From assembly GCA_946811185.2 (NCBI GenBank), contig OX328107.1, forward strand, positions 9,141,565 through 9,205,564: a stretch of DNA of 64,000 nucleotides, in the 5' to 3' direction. This DNA is from Hippopus hippopus (taxonomy: Eukaryota; Mollusca; Bivalvia; Cardiida; Cardiidae). The notes below the pieces were generated by a model, which worked only from the letters and a program-made list of their open reading frames with translations, searched no databases and had not been told where the DNA came from. Numbering within the stretch: the first letter of the stretch is position 1; each line of letters opens with the position of its first letter. Below, one piece after another: positions 47,190-58,235 of the stretch. Made by a program: the position numbers and the translations under genes.

Positions 47190-47262
47190 GTGTTGGAAGT
47201 TACTCTGGTATACTGTACCGAAATTTAAGTGGCTTGTTACCGTCTAAACTGGATGATAATGG
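47190..47262 (+). CDS. Receptor exon: GAIN subdomain B
   Basis: The acceptor TATTATACTTGTAG precedes it and the donor AATGG|GTAAAT follows; phase 1 to 2, 73 bp. It reads YSGILYRNLSGLLPSKLDD, matching the x-L-Y-R-N-L-x-x-L-L segment of GAIN domains. The intron before it is the second longest in the receptor part because it holds the 145-bp minisatellite element. Confidence 0.85.
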
Positions 47263-47346
47263 GTAAATATTGACAGTAATTTCATTAATTTTAGTGGTCC
47301 CTCAAAAAACTATGCTGGTTTGAGCATTTAATTGTTTGAGCTTGAG

Positions 47347-47349
<3 letters not shown>

Positions 47350-47410
<61 letters not shown>
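47350..47410 (+). repeat. (GA)n microsatellite, about 60 bp
   Basis: Uninterrupted GA run, the longest simple dinucleotide in the window, 88 bases after the GAIN exon donor. Confidence 0.95.
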
Positions 47411-47413
<3 letters not shown>

Positions 47414-47869
47414 GGGTATATGGAAATGGTTTTGCTTTTGCTGTAATCTTGAAATTTGACTTAACAACAATGGCATTTTATTGCATAATTTTAATCAGAC
47501 TGCTTTTAATATACAAGGTGCTGCGTTTAATATACAAGGCGATTCCTACCGATTTGTTTAGACAACTGATTATGTTGTATATTTCTTTGTGGCACAGTGT
47601 TACCACTATCTGCTTGTTTTCTTGACAGAAAACAACTAATTTACACTTTAGAGCACTTCGTCTAAAATGGTCATAAGTAACATACATGAACAACTTAAGA
47701 GTTAACAGCGGCATCAGCAACACGATAACTAATTGCCGATCGAAACAAATTTTAAGCAGACAATACGGATAGTCAAAGTGAATAACGATGAAATAAATCA
47801 ATACAAGTAAAACTACGTGGTTTCAAGATGCAAAAAAAAGTTTAAAAATACTGAAGACAAGGACTTTCC

Positions 47870-48100
47870 CCGGGGCCCCTGTAGCTCAATACAGGGCTTG
47901 TGATCCAGGGGCTGCAAGCTGGAATATTGGCTTGCCAAAATACGATCGCTTGATGAAAGACCCTGCGAGAGCATACATTCCTCACTCACTACTGAAAATT
48001 GTTTCTGTGATTCTAATGTCTGATAGCAACCAGTGGAATTTAGAGAAAGAGAGTCGTATGCCTAATGCTTGCTAACAAAGCCCAGGAATGTATGAATCAG
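47870..48100 (+). repeat. tRNA-derived SINE copy, diverged
   Basis: It has GGGGCCCCTGTAGCTCAATA (A-box-like) and a body with GATAGCAACCAGTGGAATTT, related to the other SINE copies. Confidence 0.45.
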
Positions 48101-48221
48101 TAAATGCCATATGACAACTGAATAAGGGTTTGAAAGAGCGTAAAACACATAGCAAACAAAAACAGATGGACCAAGCTGACTGATTAAAGCTCAGTCATTT
48201 TCTATTTTATTTTCGTAACAG

Positions 48222-48336
48222 AAATATCGACAATAACATGTTTCAAATAAATGCTGCAGTTATGGACATGCAATTGCTACAGACAAATAAAACTCCGCCG
48301 AATTTTAAGATAACCTTGAACTTCGAAAACTTTGTG
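48222..48336 (+). CDS. Receptor exon: GAIN subdomain B, later strands
   Basis: The acceptor TTTTCGTAACAG precedes it and the donor GTG|GTAAGT follows; phase 2 to 0, 115 bp. FQINAAVMDMQL and FKITLNFENFV correspond to the I-N-S-x-V-V-S and V-x-I-T-F-x-H strands just before the GPS. Confidence 0.85.
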
Positions 48337-48383
48337 GTAAGTATTACAAATTTTTTAGTTAAAAAGGACCACATGAGAAGTGT

Positions 48384-48440
48384 TGTCTGTCTGTCTGTCT
48401 GTCAATCTGTCTGTCTGTCTATCTATCTATCTATTTATCT
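48384..48440 (+). repeat. (TCTG)n/(TATC)n microsatellite
   Basis: Tetranucleotide run shortly after the donor at 48336. Confidence 0.9.
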
Positions 48441-48881
48441 TGTTTGTCCTTGGTTTCCATAACGGCAAATCAAAAAATTTGATAATAGTATATATTTAAA
48501 GAAAATGCTGTACTTTTTCTGGCCTGTCGGCTGTTCTGCTTTAAATTTCAACCAGAGCTGCTGTGGCTCTATTCGAAAAACCATTATAGTCGCATACATG
48601 TATAAACAAAGAATGATAATCTAGATAAAAATCAGTACCTAAAATAATGAAATTGACAACTTTTGAAATATCTTTGTAGAATATAGATCTAGATAACTAA
48701 TATGAACTCACTTTGGTTAATCAAAAAAAAAAGCAAAGGGAGAAAATTGTCTGTTACGAGCAATCTCACAACTTTTTTTTTTTAGAAATTGTATGCTGCA
48801 AAAGGCCAGGAGTAAAATTGTTATACATGTAAATGTTCATTATACATAGTTACTTGTGTGTTTTATTTTTACACTTTACAG

Positions 48882-48925
48882 AAAGGAAACTACATCTCCA
48901 AATGCAGTTTCTGGAATTTTAGCAA
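48882..48925 (+). CDS. Receptor exon: GPS first part
   Basis: The acceptor TTACACTTTACAG precedes it and the donor GCAA|GTGAGT follows; phase 0 to 2, 44 bp. It encodes SKCSFWNFS, the first GPS cysteine and first tryptophan (C-x-F-W). It is the second-smallest exon seen, but its phase fits both neighbours exactly. Confidence 0.9.
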
Positions 48926-48929
48926 GTGA

Positions 48930-49715
48930 GTATCGATATTTATGCTTTTATATAGTTCTCATTGAAAGAAAATCGGTTAGACGGAGAGAGAGAAATAGAG
49001 AAAGAGAGAAGGATTCATAACAAAGTGCGGATGAAGCAAACTAGACAATGATGATGTAAGCACGTATGTTGAGCATCTTCTGCAAAGAGACATACCAAGG
49101 CATCCCACATTTCACATTAAACCTACAGCCTCGGTTCATATATCTCACACAAATCATCATAATCGTCTCATTTTGCATCGGTTAAAGGGAGGTAATTATT
49201 CAAGCCAAAGCGACACGTCTTTAAGAGCGCATTTTGATCACCCTACTTCAGCTAAAATTTCTTTGCATTTATTGTTTATACTGTATTCGCGTAAAACCAG
49301 CTTGTCTTACAGAATACCACAGGATGAAAATCAGATTTGTTTTTAGCCTCTTACTCTTTCCTCCTCCGTGTAAGGCTGTATGTATGTGAATTCTTTTGAG
49401 TCCAAGAGCGATTTTAGTTGCCATTGCTGATACAATAAATGAAAATGAAAATGCACGGATAGACGAAAAGTGCATTTTGACTGTGAATCGAGTTCACCCA
49501 AATGGATTTCATTTTCTTTAAACAATTAAAACCCCTGGAAATTAAAAAAAAAAATCAGGACCTTGTTTGACAACTCTTTAACGCCAGCAAATAACATTTC
49601 TTGGATTCGTTTATTCCTTCCAATAGAATAGGAAGTTTTTTTTCGTTGACGTCAGGAGGCGTTATTTTTTGTTCATTCGGAAGATCAGCCGCATATTATT
49701 ACTGTAACAATCTTT
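48930..49715. other. Intron between the two GPS exons, nothing recognised
   Basis: AT-rich sequence with a purine-rich GAGAGAGAAATAGAGAAAG tract near 48980 and no recognised repeat family. Confidence 0.45.
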
Positions 49716-49721
49716 TAACAG

Positions 49722-49839
49722 GAGTTCCTGGGATACGTCGGGATGTTCTCTTGTAGAAGACAAGACTAATAGCTCTATGACAGTTTGTATTTGCAGTCAC
49801 ACCACAAACTTTGCCATACTTATGAACCCGTCAAAGACG
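49722..49839 (+). CDS. Receptor exon: GPS cleavage site and tethered agonist
   Basis: The acceptor AATCTTTTAACAG precedes it and the donor ACG|GTAAGT follows; phase 2 to 0, 118 bp. It supplies SWDTSGCSLVED, then the C-x-C-x-H motif VCICSHTTNFAILM. In the family, cleavage occurs between the second and third residue of H-x-T, here between the two threonines of HTT. The new N-terminus TNFAILM then matches the known tethered-agonist consensus. All four GPS cysteines and both tryptophans are present. Confidence 0.93.
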
Positions 49840-49920
49840 GTAAGTTTTTCTCCATTTCTGAGAGCAAAAAAGGGTATCTTTAAACATTTCTGTAAATACT
49901 GTTTCTTCTTTTATGCACAC

Positions 49921-50062
49921 TTCGATTGATTGATTGGTTGATTGATTGATTGATTGATTGAGTGAATGAATGAATGAATAAATGAATGAATGAATGAATG
50001 AATAAATGAATGATCGGTTGGTAGATGGGTGGATGGATGGATTGATTAGATGGATCGAAGGA
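49921..50062 (+). repeat. (ATTG)n/(AATG)n/(GATG)n tetranucleotide array
   Basis: Successive blocks of GATTGATT, GAATGAATG and GGATGGAT indicate drift between related tetranucleotides. Confidence 0.9.
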
Positions 50063-50298
50063 TTGCTGTATATTCTATACTGATTGGTGATAATATTACG
50101 AACTGTATGTAATGCTTCAGCCGGCATTGAAACACGCATACCGATACCTTTCTGATATTCGTCTAATAATGCCAAGAAGGAAGGAGTAATGAAATAATCT
50201 TATAATAATAAAACCTACAATTATCTATATACATACCAGCCTCATAAATCTAAATTTTTCACTACTAAATTAATTTCATTTATGTCTTTTACTTGCAG

Positions 50299-50402
50299 CC
50301 GAATGTCGAGAGCAAAGCCTTGGACTACATATCGATCATCGGCTGTAGTGTGTCATTTGTTTGTCTTGTTATAACAGTGGTAATGCATACCGTCCTGTGG
50401 AG
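50299..50402 (+). CDS. Receptor exon: transmembrane helix 1
   Basis: The acceptor TTTTACTTGCAG precedes it and the donor TGGAG|GTAACG follows; phase 0 to 2, 104 bp. It encodes LDYISIIGCSVSFVCLVIT then VVMHTVLWR, the family B2 TM1 pattern (L-x-x-I-x-x-I-G-C-x-x-S). A (TCTG)n microsatellite begins only 6 bases past the exon. Confidence 0.93.
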
Positions 50403-50407
50403 GTAAC

Positions 50408-50431
50408 GTCTGTCTGTCTGTCTGTCTGTCT
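50408..50431 (+). repeat. (TCTG)n microsatellite beside a splice donor
   Basis: Begins 6 bases after the TM1 exon. Confidence 0.9.
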
Positions 50432-51034
50432 TCATGATCAATTTGTTGGTATTCTACTGTGCTCAAATTATACAACGACTGTGGCAGTGGTAGTAGAATA
50501 GTAGTTGCTGTTCTAAGTAATAGTTGTGCCGTTGTTGGTTCTGCGTTAAATATTGCCATGCCGAAGATTGACTTCTGAATCATGTATGCGTATACCGTGT
50601 AATACAAAAGGGATTTCAGATGAGAATGATATAAATACTAGATTTATATTTCGGTGCTTGTTTATACTATATGAAAAACTCGTAATTTTCTTCGGTATTC
50701 AGGTTATGTTATCTAATTCGATATTTCGAAAGAGTCTCTTAGTTTACTTATTTATTTATTGATACATTTATTCAGATTCTTGTAATTTGCGTTTGAAGTC
50801 CGATCCCAAATCTACTATTCATCTGAAAATGAGGACAAGTTTCAGTGAATCATTGGTTTTCCATTATCGAACACTTACAAAGGCTAATCCCATCATTAAA
50901 GCCATATATGATTTGTCGTCTGCAAGTGCTTTTGAAATGAACGAGCACGAAATAAAAAAAAAAAGACATGCATGGATTGTGCTATTGGCGTGAGTGACAA
51001 AAATAAGATGCTGTCCCAAATGATTGTAAACATC

Positions 51035-51312
51035 AAATCAATCAATCAATCAGTCAGTCAGTCCGTCCGTCCGTCCGTCCGCCAGTCAGTCAGTCAGTCA
51101 GTCAGTCAGTCATTTGGTCAGTCAGTAAATCAATCAATCATTCAACCAATTAATCTTTCAGTCAGTCAGTCGTTTGGTTGGACAGTCAGTCTGTCTGTCA
51201 GTTGGTCGGTCGGTCAGTTAGTAGTCCAGTTGGTTAGTCGGTCAACCAACCAATTAACCAATCAAACAACCAACAAAGCAATCAATCAATCAATCAATCA
51301 ACCAATCAATCA
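51035..51312 (+). repeat. Long degenerate (CAAT/CAGT/CCGT)n array
   Basis: About 280 bp of four-base units switching between AATC, AGTC, CGTC and TGGT-type phases. It ends 26 bases before the TM2 exon. It creates a spurious 150-codon ORF of Ser-Gln-Ser-Val type. Confidence 0.9.
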
Positions 51313-51337
51313 GAATTATATGTTTATGTGTCCACAG

Positions 51338-51440
51338 ATATCTGAAGTCCGACAGAGCAAAAATACTGATGAATTTATCTATAGCATTAATACTGTCCTA
51401 TGCTATATTTCTCGGAGGCGTTGATAGAACAGAGAATAAG
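51338..51440 (+). CDS. Receptor exon: transmembrane helix 2
   Basis: The acceptor TTATGTGTCCACAG precedes it and the donor AAG|GTAATA follows; phase 2 to 0, 103 bp. It encodes RYLKSDRAKILMNLSIALI then LSYAIFLGGVDRT. The N-L-x-I-A-L core is the TM2 signature (usually N-L-C-I-A-L). Confidence 0.92.
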
Positions 51441-51589
51441 GTAATAATGCAGATCTTTGTTATAATATTGCTGACTGTGTGAATGTCTTTGTTCACATTT
51501 CTAAATTCTTTCGCTTTTCCATTTTTAGATTATGGTGATTCGAGGTAGATGTAGGCGTTAGAATTTAACCCTTTGGCTGCTAAGCGCGA

Positions 51590-51670
51590 CTCGCTGACTT
51601 TTTGCAGACAGTGTAGATCAAGATCAGACTGCACAGAACATGCAGTCTGATCGTTGATCTACACTGTCCG
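51590..51670. repeat. TGCAGTCTGATCTTGATCTACACTG foldback repeat (family C)
   Basis: GTGTAGATCAAGATCAGACTG is followed by its inverse CAGTCTGATCGTTGATCTACAC. Partial copies occur near 6700, 6820, 10205, 12125, 13080, 45705, 53540, 54290, 60440 and 62890. Confidence 0.75.
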
Positions 51671-52106
51671 ATAAGGAGATATTATTCCCCAAAGCATAAC
51701 TTGAAACAGCAATATTTGGTTTATTAATATCGAATTGAAATTTTCATTGTAGTTATTTAGCAGGATAAGGGTTAATATCAAAGAACCCGATTGATAATGT
51801 AATTTATCTCATTAAGAAATAGAAAACTGATTACTATTATGTCAGTAATTTGATATGAGATCACAATAATGTCAATAAAAAAATAACAGCCCTGTAAGTT
51901 GTTGCTCTTAACAAAATGGATAAGGCACATTCAGTTTACTGATTCATATTGGTGAAATTTAGAACAACGTCTTACCATAACAATATACGTTCTGTTTCAC
52001 GTAATACAAAATGTCTCATGTTTATCCAGTATGAATATTCAGGCTGATGGTTCGAATATTCAATGCGTATTTATTTTCTAAATCTAATTCTTTTTTTTCC
52101 AACAAG

Positions 52107-52257
52107 ACGGTGTGTACAACTATTGCTGTTGCCTTACATTACATCTACCTGGTCGTGTTTTTCTTGATGCTGTCCGAGGGTATAGAGATACTTATCACAG
52201 TTTTGTTTGTATTTGTTGCGAAGTCCAGATTACGCTGGCTGCTGGGCATGTCATGGG
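52107..52257 (+). CDS. Receptor exon: transmembrane helix 3
   Basis: The acceptor TTTTTTCCAACAAG precedes it and the donor TGGG|GTAAGG follows; phase 0 to 1, 151 bp. It encodes VCTTIAVALHYIYLVVFF then LMLSEGIEIL, the C-x-x-x-A-x-x-L-H-Y and M-L-x-E-G motifs of aGPCR TM3. The cysteine should pair with the one in the loop before TM5 (CWLS). Confidence 0.93.
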
Positions 52258-52661
52258 GTAAGGCATTCACCAATACATACATCGTGGAGTCTTTCCCAGA
52301 CAACAATTTTAGACTTGTCCAATTCAAAAGTAGTAGCAAATGACAATTCTAACATGACACGTGAATTCGGCTCTATAAACACAGTGCAACGAAAGCGTGA
52401 TAAAATCTACGTTATTCTATGTAGAGTGACATCATTCCTTTGATTAAGAGTTGGTCATGTTAGAATCGAAATATCGCCCTCGTGGATTATTTATTGTGCC
52501 TCTTAACTCACAACTGTGGTTTATTGAACGATAAACCACGATAGAAAGATTATTTCTTAAATATACTTGGGGTTCAAGGTTGAACTTTTTCTTTTTTTTT
52601 TTATGAAGGAGAAGACAACAATGTAGGAAAAGGAGAAAATTCTGCTTACCTTAATATTAGC

Positions 52662-52900
52662 TGTGCTCTGTGAAAAGGGAGTTTAATGCACCTGCATAAA
52701 GTGTTGACCTAGATCAGCCTGCGCAATGTGTGCAGGCTCAACTGTTCCGAGACTTTGCTATTGGTCAATTTTTGTGCATATCAACGGACCACATTACCTC
52801 ATGATTCAAGTGGTTGTTAGAAATAATTATGCGATGACTTGCGTGGTGAAACTGATAACTGAGATGCATTTAATTCCCCTTTCCAAGAGGACCGTTTAGA
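52662..52900. repeat. Family A MITE copy
   Basis: It starts GCTGTGCTCTGTGAAAAGGG, has a centre GATCAGCCTGCGCAATGTGT, and its end region is GAGATGCATTTAATTCCCC. Confidence 0.75.
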
Positions 52901-53279
52901 CTATATGTAGAAAAATAAGTAAATTAATTGTTTTTTTATTAGCGTCATGCAAAAATATGGCCTGTAAAAATGGATTGTTTTCTTTCAGTTTTCGTTCGCA
53001 GGCTTTTTGCAGCATTTTTCTACTGGAACGTTTATACATTCAGAATTATGTCTTTGAAATACAAATTTCAACCCGTCACAAGACATTTTAAACTTTTCTT
53101 TGAGGAGCGGACGTGATTTTATGACGGAACATATACTCAGTTTGGTAATTGCATACATGTGAATTTAGAAAGCAATATGGCAAAGTGCCAAAGTGTAAGT
53201 CACGTGTGGGTTATCCTTTTTCCTCTTAATGTTTCAAAAGTGGCCCGCTACAGTTTAAAAAAAACACGTCTGCAGGAGG

Positions 53280-53412
53280 TGATAACAGTCGACTGAACCA
53301 TGAGGTAATCCGGACCTTTGACATACAGAAAATTGACGTACTGCGCAGGCTGACCTGGGTCGATACTTTTTGCAGATGCATTAAACCCTCTTTTCTAGGA
53401 GAACGGCTAATG
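53280..53412. repeat. Family A MITE, right half only
   Basis: It runs from CGACTGAACCATGAGGTAAT through TGCGCAGGCTGACCTGGGTC to the eroded end. Confidence 0.7.
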
Positions 53413-53629
53413 ATTTAAACCTAAGACCGCTAAATAAACCTGACGCATTTTTATTTTAGAAATGAATTCGAATAATTACAATTTCAAGGTAATGTCTCAG
53501 CAAAGCAGACAGCGTAGTTCAAAGGTCAGACTTCAGGTTTTATGCAGTCTGATCTTGATCGAAACCGGCTGTAAAGATAACTTTATTAACTTTGTAAAAT
53601 GCACCCTAATGTCACTTTTTTTCTTGTAG

Positions 53630-53699
53630 GCTTGCCAGTCATTATTGTTGCTGTATCTGTAGGCGTGACTCGAACGAAAGGCTACGGTACAGAAACGTT
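53630..53699 (+). CDS. Receptor exon: transmembrane helix 4
   Basis: The acceptor TTTTTTCTTGTAG precedes it and the donor ACGTT|GTAAGT follows; phase 1 to 2, 70 bp. GLPVIIVAVSVGVTRTKGYG matches the G-x-P-x-I-V-x-V-S-V and Y-G landmarks. The 5-kb intron after it carries the LTR retrotransposon. Confidence 0.92.
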
Positions 53700-53740
53700 G
53701 TAAGTAGAAACTTATAGCTTTTATTTCCACATGTAGATAT

Positions 53741-53806
53741 TTGTGATGATGATGATGATTGTGGTGGTGGTGGTGGGGTTGTGTTTGTGGTGGTTGTAGT
53801 GTTAAT
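53741..53806 (+). repeat. (GAT)n/(GTG)n trinucleotide tract
   Basis: GATGATGATGATG grades into GTGGTGGTGGTGG shortly after the TM4 donor. Confidence 0.85.
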
Positions 53807-54356
53807 GATAGTATGAATTCAAGAATTACACCGTAGAAATCTGATTAGGTTGCTTTCTTACATAAATAACACTGAGGACTGATTTATAAAATTACACACA
53901 TATAGTTATGGAAAATCAACATTCGCACCAGAATTTTGCAAATGTTTGTCGGAATGTCAAATGATCAATAGGAAATGTTGATTATATGGGATCGAACGAT
54001 GACGTCACATCTGCAAAACGGCCATCCCTTTATCTAAAAGTCACAACTACACCTTCTAACTAAATGTTACCGTCCAGTTTCATTATATTTGCAGAGAAAA
54101 TATAATGTTTATCTGTTTTTTACATGAATTTTTATTCGTGGCATAAGACCCGAATTAAGTCTTTTGATCTTTTTAGCTGTGAACTACATAAATTCGACTG
54201 TTTTCTGCGATTAAAAGCAGGGTCCCAATGCAGCTAAGATGGTTTTGGGCCTAAATTTACGTCAGGTTGTATTTAGTGTAGAGCCAAGATCAGACAGAAT
54301 GTTCTGTGCAGTCTAGTCTTCATCTGCTTAAACTATCTAAGCCGCTACTAGGTGTG

Positions 54357-54576
54357 TGTTCCGGAATGTTCGTGACAATTCTAGTGCTTTAGATCTTTTG
54401 TTTACAAACAAGATGCACGCAGAATAGTCTTGAAAAAATATTGATTTTTCATAAATACTTTGTAATTAGCGAATTATTTCAATAGATAGTAATGTAGGTA
54501 CTTAACTATTCGTATGATAGGTCCATATCCAGGTCTCAAAGAAAATGTTAATGTTATTATTGCAATAATCCAGCAT
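54357..54576 (+). repeat. 5' LTR fragment
   Basis: TGTTCCGGAATGTTCGTGAC through CAATAATCCAGCAT parallels the first 200 bases of the 3' LTR, with more than a dozen differences and one short insertion. It stops abruptly at CAGCAT. Confidence 0.85.
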
Positions 54577-54599
54577 TAAAAACCACAGTACAGAACATA

Positions 54600-55190
54600 G
54601 AGCACATACGTTACTGAAGGCATCTGAAATGGCTGATGACTTATTTCTCTCTCACAAACATATTTTTCTGAAGAGTTCATAAAGTTCCAATTTCAAAAAG
54701 AATAATTTCTATCAATGGAAAAATACTTCTCGTTCCAACCCTTCTACTTCATATACTGAGAAGAAAAATGTTCGTGCTTCAAACAATCAAAACCAATCTG
54801 GTTTTTCTTCTCAGAAAACTTCTGTTTCTGAGTCAAGTTCACAGGACATAATGCCTTCTGTTTTTTATGTTTATTGCAAAAAACAAGGACACTTGATTTC
54901 TAATTGTCAAGTTCTTAAAGCTAGAAAGAGAAGAAACCAATGAGCGCTTCTACTTCAGTCGAGCTCTCACTCACTGTAGATTTTATGCCATCGATCTTCT
55001 TTACCCACTGATGGAGTTCTTTTGTTATTGGGAAATGACCTAGCAGGTGGAAAGGTTATTGTAAATTTAATCGTTACAGAAAAGCCAAGGATGGACGAGG
55101 TCATTGACCCATTTACAGAGGGAAATTCCTGACTTGTATCTTTCATGTGCGGTCACTCGTGCTATGGCCAAAATGGCCATTTTGTTTAAA
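54600..55190 (+). pseudogene. gag C-terminus and protease-region remnant
   Basis: A zinc-knuckle relic lies at 54875-54907 with C-K-K-x-G-H and a later C. The first cysteine expected two residues upstream is replaced by tyrosine. A stop ends this frame at 54943. LLGNDLAGGKV at about 55024-55059 is a segment found at the end of gypsy-type protease regions. Confidence 0.7.
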
Positions 55191-55259
55191 ATGGTGTTAA
55201 TTCTTCCAGGAGACTTCTCATGGATTTCAAGATTTCTCTTGTGAGAATTTCATCATTAA

Positions 55260-55905
55260 ACAGGAAAAAGACCCTGAGATTTCCAATCTTTTAAATAAGG
55301 TCTTGTTTGAAGATGAGATTTCTTCAGTTCCTGTTGGATATTATTTCAAGAATGGTGTTCTTATGAGTAAGTGGAGACCCATTGCCGTGCCAGCAGATGC
55401 TGACAGGGCTGTTAAACATCAAATTGTTTTACCCAAAATGTTTAGAAATGAGGTACATTCAATGGCGCATGAAAGTCCTTCTATAAGTTACTTAATCATT
55501 TCTTTTAGCCATGCATGAAAAAGGATGTTTCTAAGTTTTGCAGGTTATGCCATAGTTGCCAAGTTGTCGGGAAGCCAAATCAGAAAATTTTTTGCGCGCT
55601 TCTTCATCCTATTCCAGCCTTGAGGAGCCTTTTAGTAAAGTTCTTATTGATTGTGTTGGTCCTTTACCAAAATCTAAATCTGGGAATTAATACTTGCTCA
55701 CTATCATGTGTACTTCTAGATTTTCTGAAGCTATACCTTTAAGGAATATTAAAGCCTGTCCCTGGTAGGTCTTTGCAAGCAAGGTACTTTGGTCCTTATA
55801 TAATACAGGAAAAAAATAGTGATAACAATAATGTTGTTTGCATACCTGATATACGTAAAATTACTCAATTATATCATATTAACATGTTAAAATCTTATAT
55901 TAGCA
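55260..55905 (+). pseudogene. Integrase remnant
   Basis: The zinc-binding N-terminus shows VHSMAHES and CRLCHSCQ (55538-55561). Core-like words occur in a shifted frame near 55640-55755, and the downstream part of the catalytic core is missing. The C-terminal GPY/F-type module follows (ARYFGPYI near 55780-55803, HINMLKSY near 55875-55900). It cannot act as an enzyme. Confidence 0.75.
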
Positions 55906-56067
55906 GAGATAAATGGTAATACTGTTCAAATTGTTAATATTTTTTCACCTGTTCCAACAATTAGTGATACTTCATGTGATACTCGGAATTTGCAGGACTT
56001 TGAAAATAAAATTCCTGTTTTGCTCACGTCTTCAAAACTCGGACATTCTTCAGGACATTGATTCGAA

Positions 56068-57425
56068 ACCGGGACATTTAGAACGTTTTCAAGAGCAACA
56101 ACTCAAGAAACTTATTTGTGAATACAAAGACTTGTTTCCTGATTTGCCTTCTAAAACTAACAAGATTTTTCATGGTTTGGACATTGATGATGCCAAACCA
56201 ATAAAACAACATCCATATCGGACACTTCCTTTCAAACAACAGTATTTGAGGGAAGAAATACAATATTCACAAGAAAATGACTTTATTGAGCCACTTAGCA
56301 TTTTGATACCCAAATCTGATGAAAGCTTTCGTACGTGTACAGATTATCTGAAAGTCAACAATGTCACCAAAACGAACACTTTTCTTATTCCAAGAATTGA
56401 TGACCGTATTGATAAAATTCGATAGTCAAAATTTGTTTCAGAATTTGACCAATTAAACGGAATTTGGCAAATTCTTTTATCTGAAAAACCAAAGAAATTC
56501 CCGCTTTTGTTACTCCAGATGGTCTTTTTCAATACAAGGTAATGCTGTTTGGTATGAAAAATACGCCTGCTACATTTCAAAGTCTTGTCAACATAGTTAT
56601 TTCTGGACTTGATGGTGTTGGAGCTTACATCGATGATGTCATATGTACAGTAACACCTGGGAGGAATGTCGTAGTATTCAATCTTTCTTTGACAGACTTG
56701 CGGAATATTAGTAGACGGTAATCTGAACAAAAATGAATTCTGTCATGGAACTTTAACTTTCTTAGGACATGTAGTGGGACAAGGTCAGGTGAAACAAATT
56801 TCCGCGAAAATTCAAGGAATCCATGACTTTCATGTACCTTCGAGTAAAAAGCAAAGTATGCGATTACTGGTTATTGCTGGTTATTACAGACAATTCTGTA
56901 GTAATTTTTCTATCATTTCAGCTCCATGAACTGATAAATCAAAAATTCGTTTCGACTGAAATTTATAAAATCTCATTTGAGAAAATCAAAGCCATGCTTA
57001 GATGTGCACCGGTGCTTTTGGCTCCAAATTACTATGAAGTGTTTTAACTTGCTGTTAATGCTAGTGATGTTAGTGCAAGGGGGGGGGGGTCGTGCTTTTG
57101 CAAGGAGATGAAAATGATGTTGATCATCCTGTTTGTTATTTCTCAAATAAATTTGATAAACATCAGAAAGTGTATTCCACCATTGAAAAAGAGTGTCTTG
57201 CTCTTATTCTTTCTCTTCAATTCGTTGAAGTCTATATTTCATCCTCTTCTTTCCCTCTGACTGTCTCTTCTGATCACAACCCTCTCACATTTCTTCAAAA
57301 GATGAAAAATAAAAACCAGCGGTTGCTGCAGTGGAGCCTCCTTCTTCAGGTGTATAATCTGAACCTTAAACATATAAAGGGTAGAGATAATGTTATAGCA
57401 GATGCTTTTACCAGATCTGATAAGT
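56068..57425 (+). pseudogene. Reverse transcriptase and RNase H remnant
   Basis: The RT begins near KKLICEYKDLFPDLP and has the PYRTLPFKQQY and CTDYLKVN-type landmarks. The catalytic Y-I-D-D box is at 56626-56637. RNase H follows, with NASDVSA near 57056, YSTIEKECLALI near 57174 and DHNPLTF near 57274. Stops and frameshifts separate the pieces (for example at 56423 and around 56700-56820). Confidence 0.82.
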
Positions 57426-57576
57426 TTACTTTAGTTTGTAAATTTGGTTTAAAGAATATATTAGCTAGTATTGTTCTTATGTTATGTGTTACACTCCATT
57501 ATATATGCTTTATATTTATATGTTGTGAAAAGAAACCTTTCATCTTTAAAGCTTTCTTTTTCTTTAAGGAGGGAGG

Positions 57577-58235
57577 TGTTACGGAATGTTCGTGACTGTT
57601 CTGGTGCTTTCGATGTTTTGTTAACAAACAAGAAATACGCAGAATAGTCTAGAAAAATATTAATTTTTCATAAATACTTTGTAATTAGCGAATTATTTTA
57701 ATCGATAGTAATGTAGGTGCTTTACCTTTTGTCTCAAAGAAAAAAAATAATAATGTTATTGCAATAATCCAGCATACATGTTAATTGGGAATTCCCCTGT
57801 GTTTTTCTCGAAAAAACTTCCGGAAGTTTCCGGGTGTACTCGATTCTTCTGATATATAAGGACCAAAACACCAGAGGGCAGGGAAGGAGAAAAAGTTGTG
57901 AGATAGATGTTTCCGAATATTTTGAGTTTGACTGAAGATTGGAAAGGATTTAAAGATTGAAAATTCTACTTAGCATCACTGTTAACTCATATGCTGTCAT
58001 CGTTAGATTCTCAGCTTTTTGGAGTTCTATTGAGACCAGGAATTTTACCCGTTCTTCGTGTTTCTCTCAGATTCTGGATTAACGGAATTGTAATATTTAA
58101 GGACAGTTTGAATTATTTAGACTCTGTAAAGTTTAAGTTTGAATTTATATTATAATTTGTATTGTAAATTACTGTTTTGAATTATTAAATTTTAAAACTT
58201 AGTGGAACTCTTCTGTTCTTTTTTAATCTATTACA
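57577..58235 (+). repeat. 3' LTR, about 659 bp
   Basis: It starts TGTTACGGAATG directly after the polypurine tract and ends ATTACA. A TATA-like GATATATAAGG lies near 57851-57861. The right boundary is less certain than the left. Confidence 0.75.

Larger units (their letters stand above)
54357..58235 (+). mobile_element. Degenerate Ty3/gypsy LTR retrotransposon with integrase upstream of reverse transcriptase (Gmr1-like)
   Basis: The order along the plus strand is 5' LTR fragment, gag zinc knuckle, protease-region remnant, integrase, reverse transcriptase, RNase H, polypurine tract (AAGGAGGGAGG, 57566-57576) and 3' LTR. Most Ty3/gypsy elements put integrase last; integrase before RT is the order described for Gmr1-type elements. 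The element is dead: many stops and frameshifts, a missing part of the integrase core, and a deletion that joins the 5' LTR fragment to the end of gag. No target duplication was seen (GTGTG on the left, CCGTC on the right). Confidence 0.85.

Noticed and set aside
47332..47625. 97-codon ORF with a Glu-Arg run
   Set aside because: It reads through the (GA)n microsatellite in an intron.
50972..51424. 150-codon Ser/Gln/Val-rich ORF
   Set aside because: It is the translation of a tetranucleotide array running out of frame into the TM2 exon.
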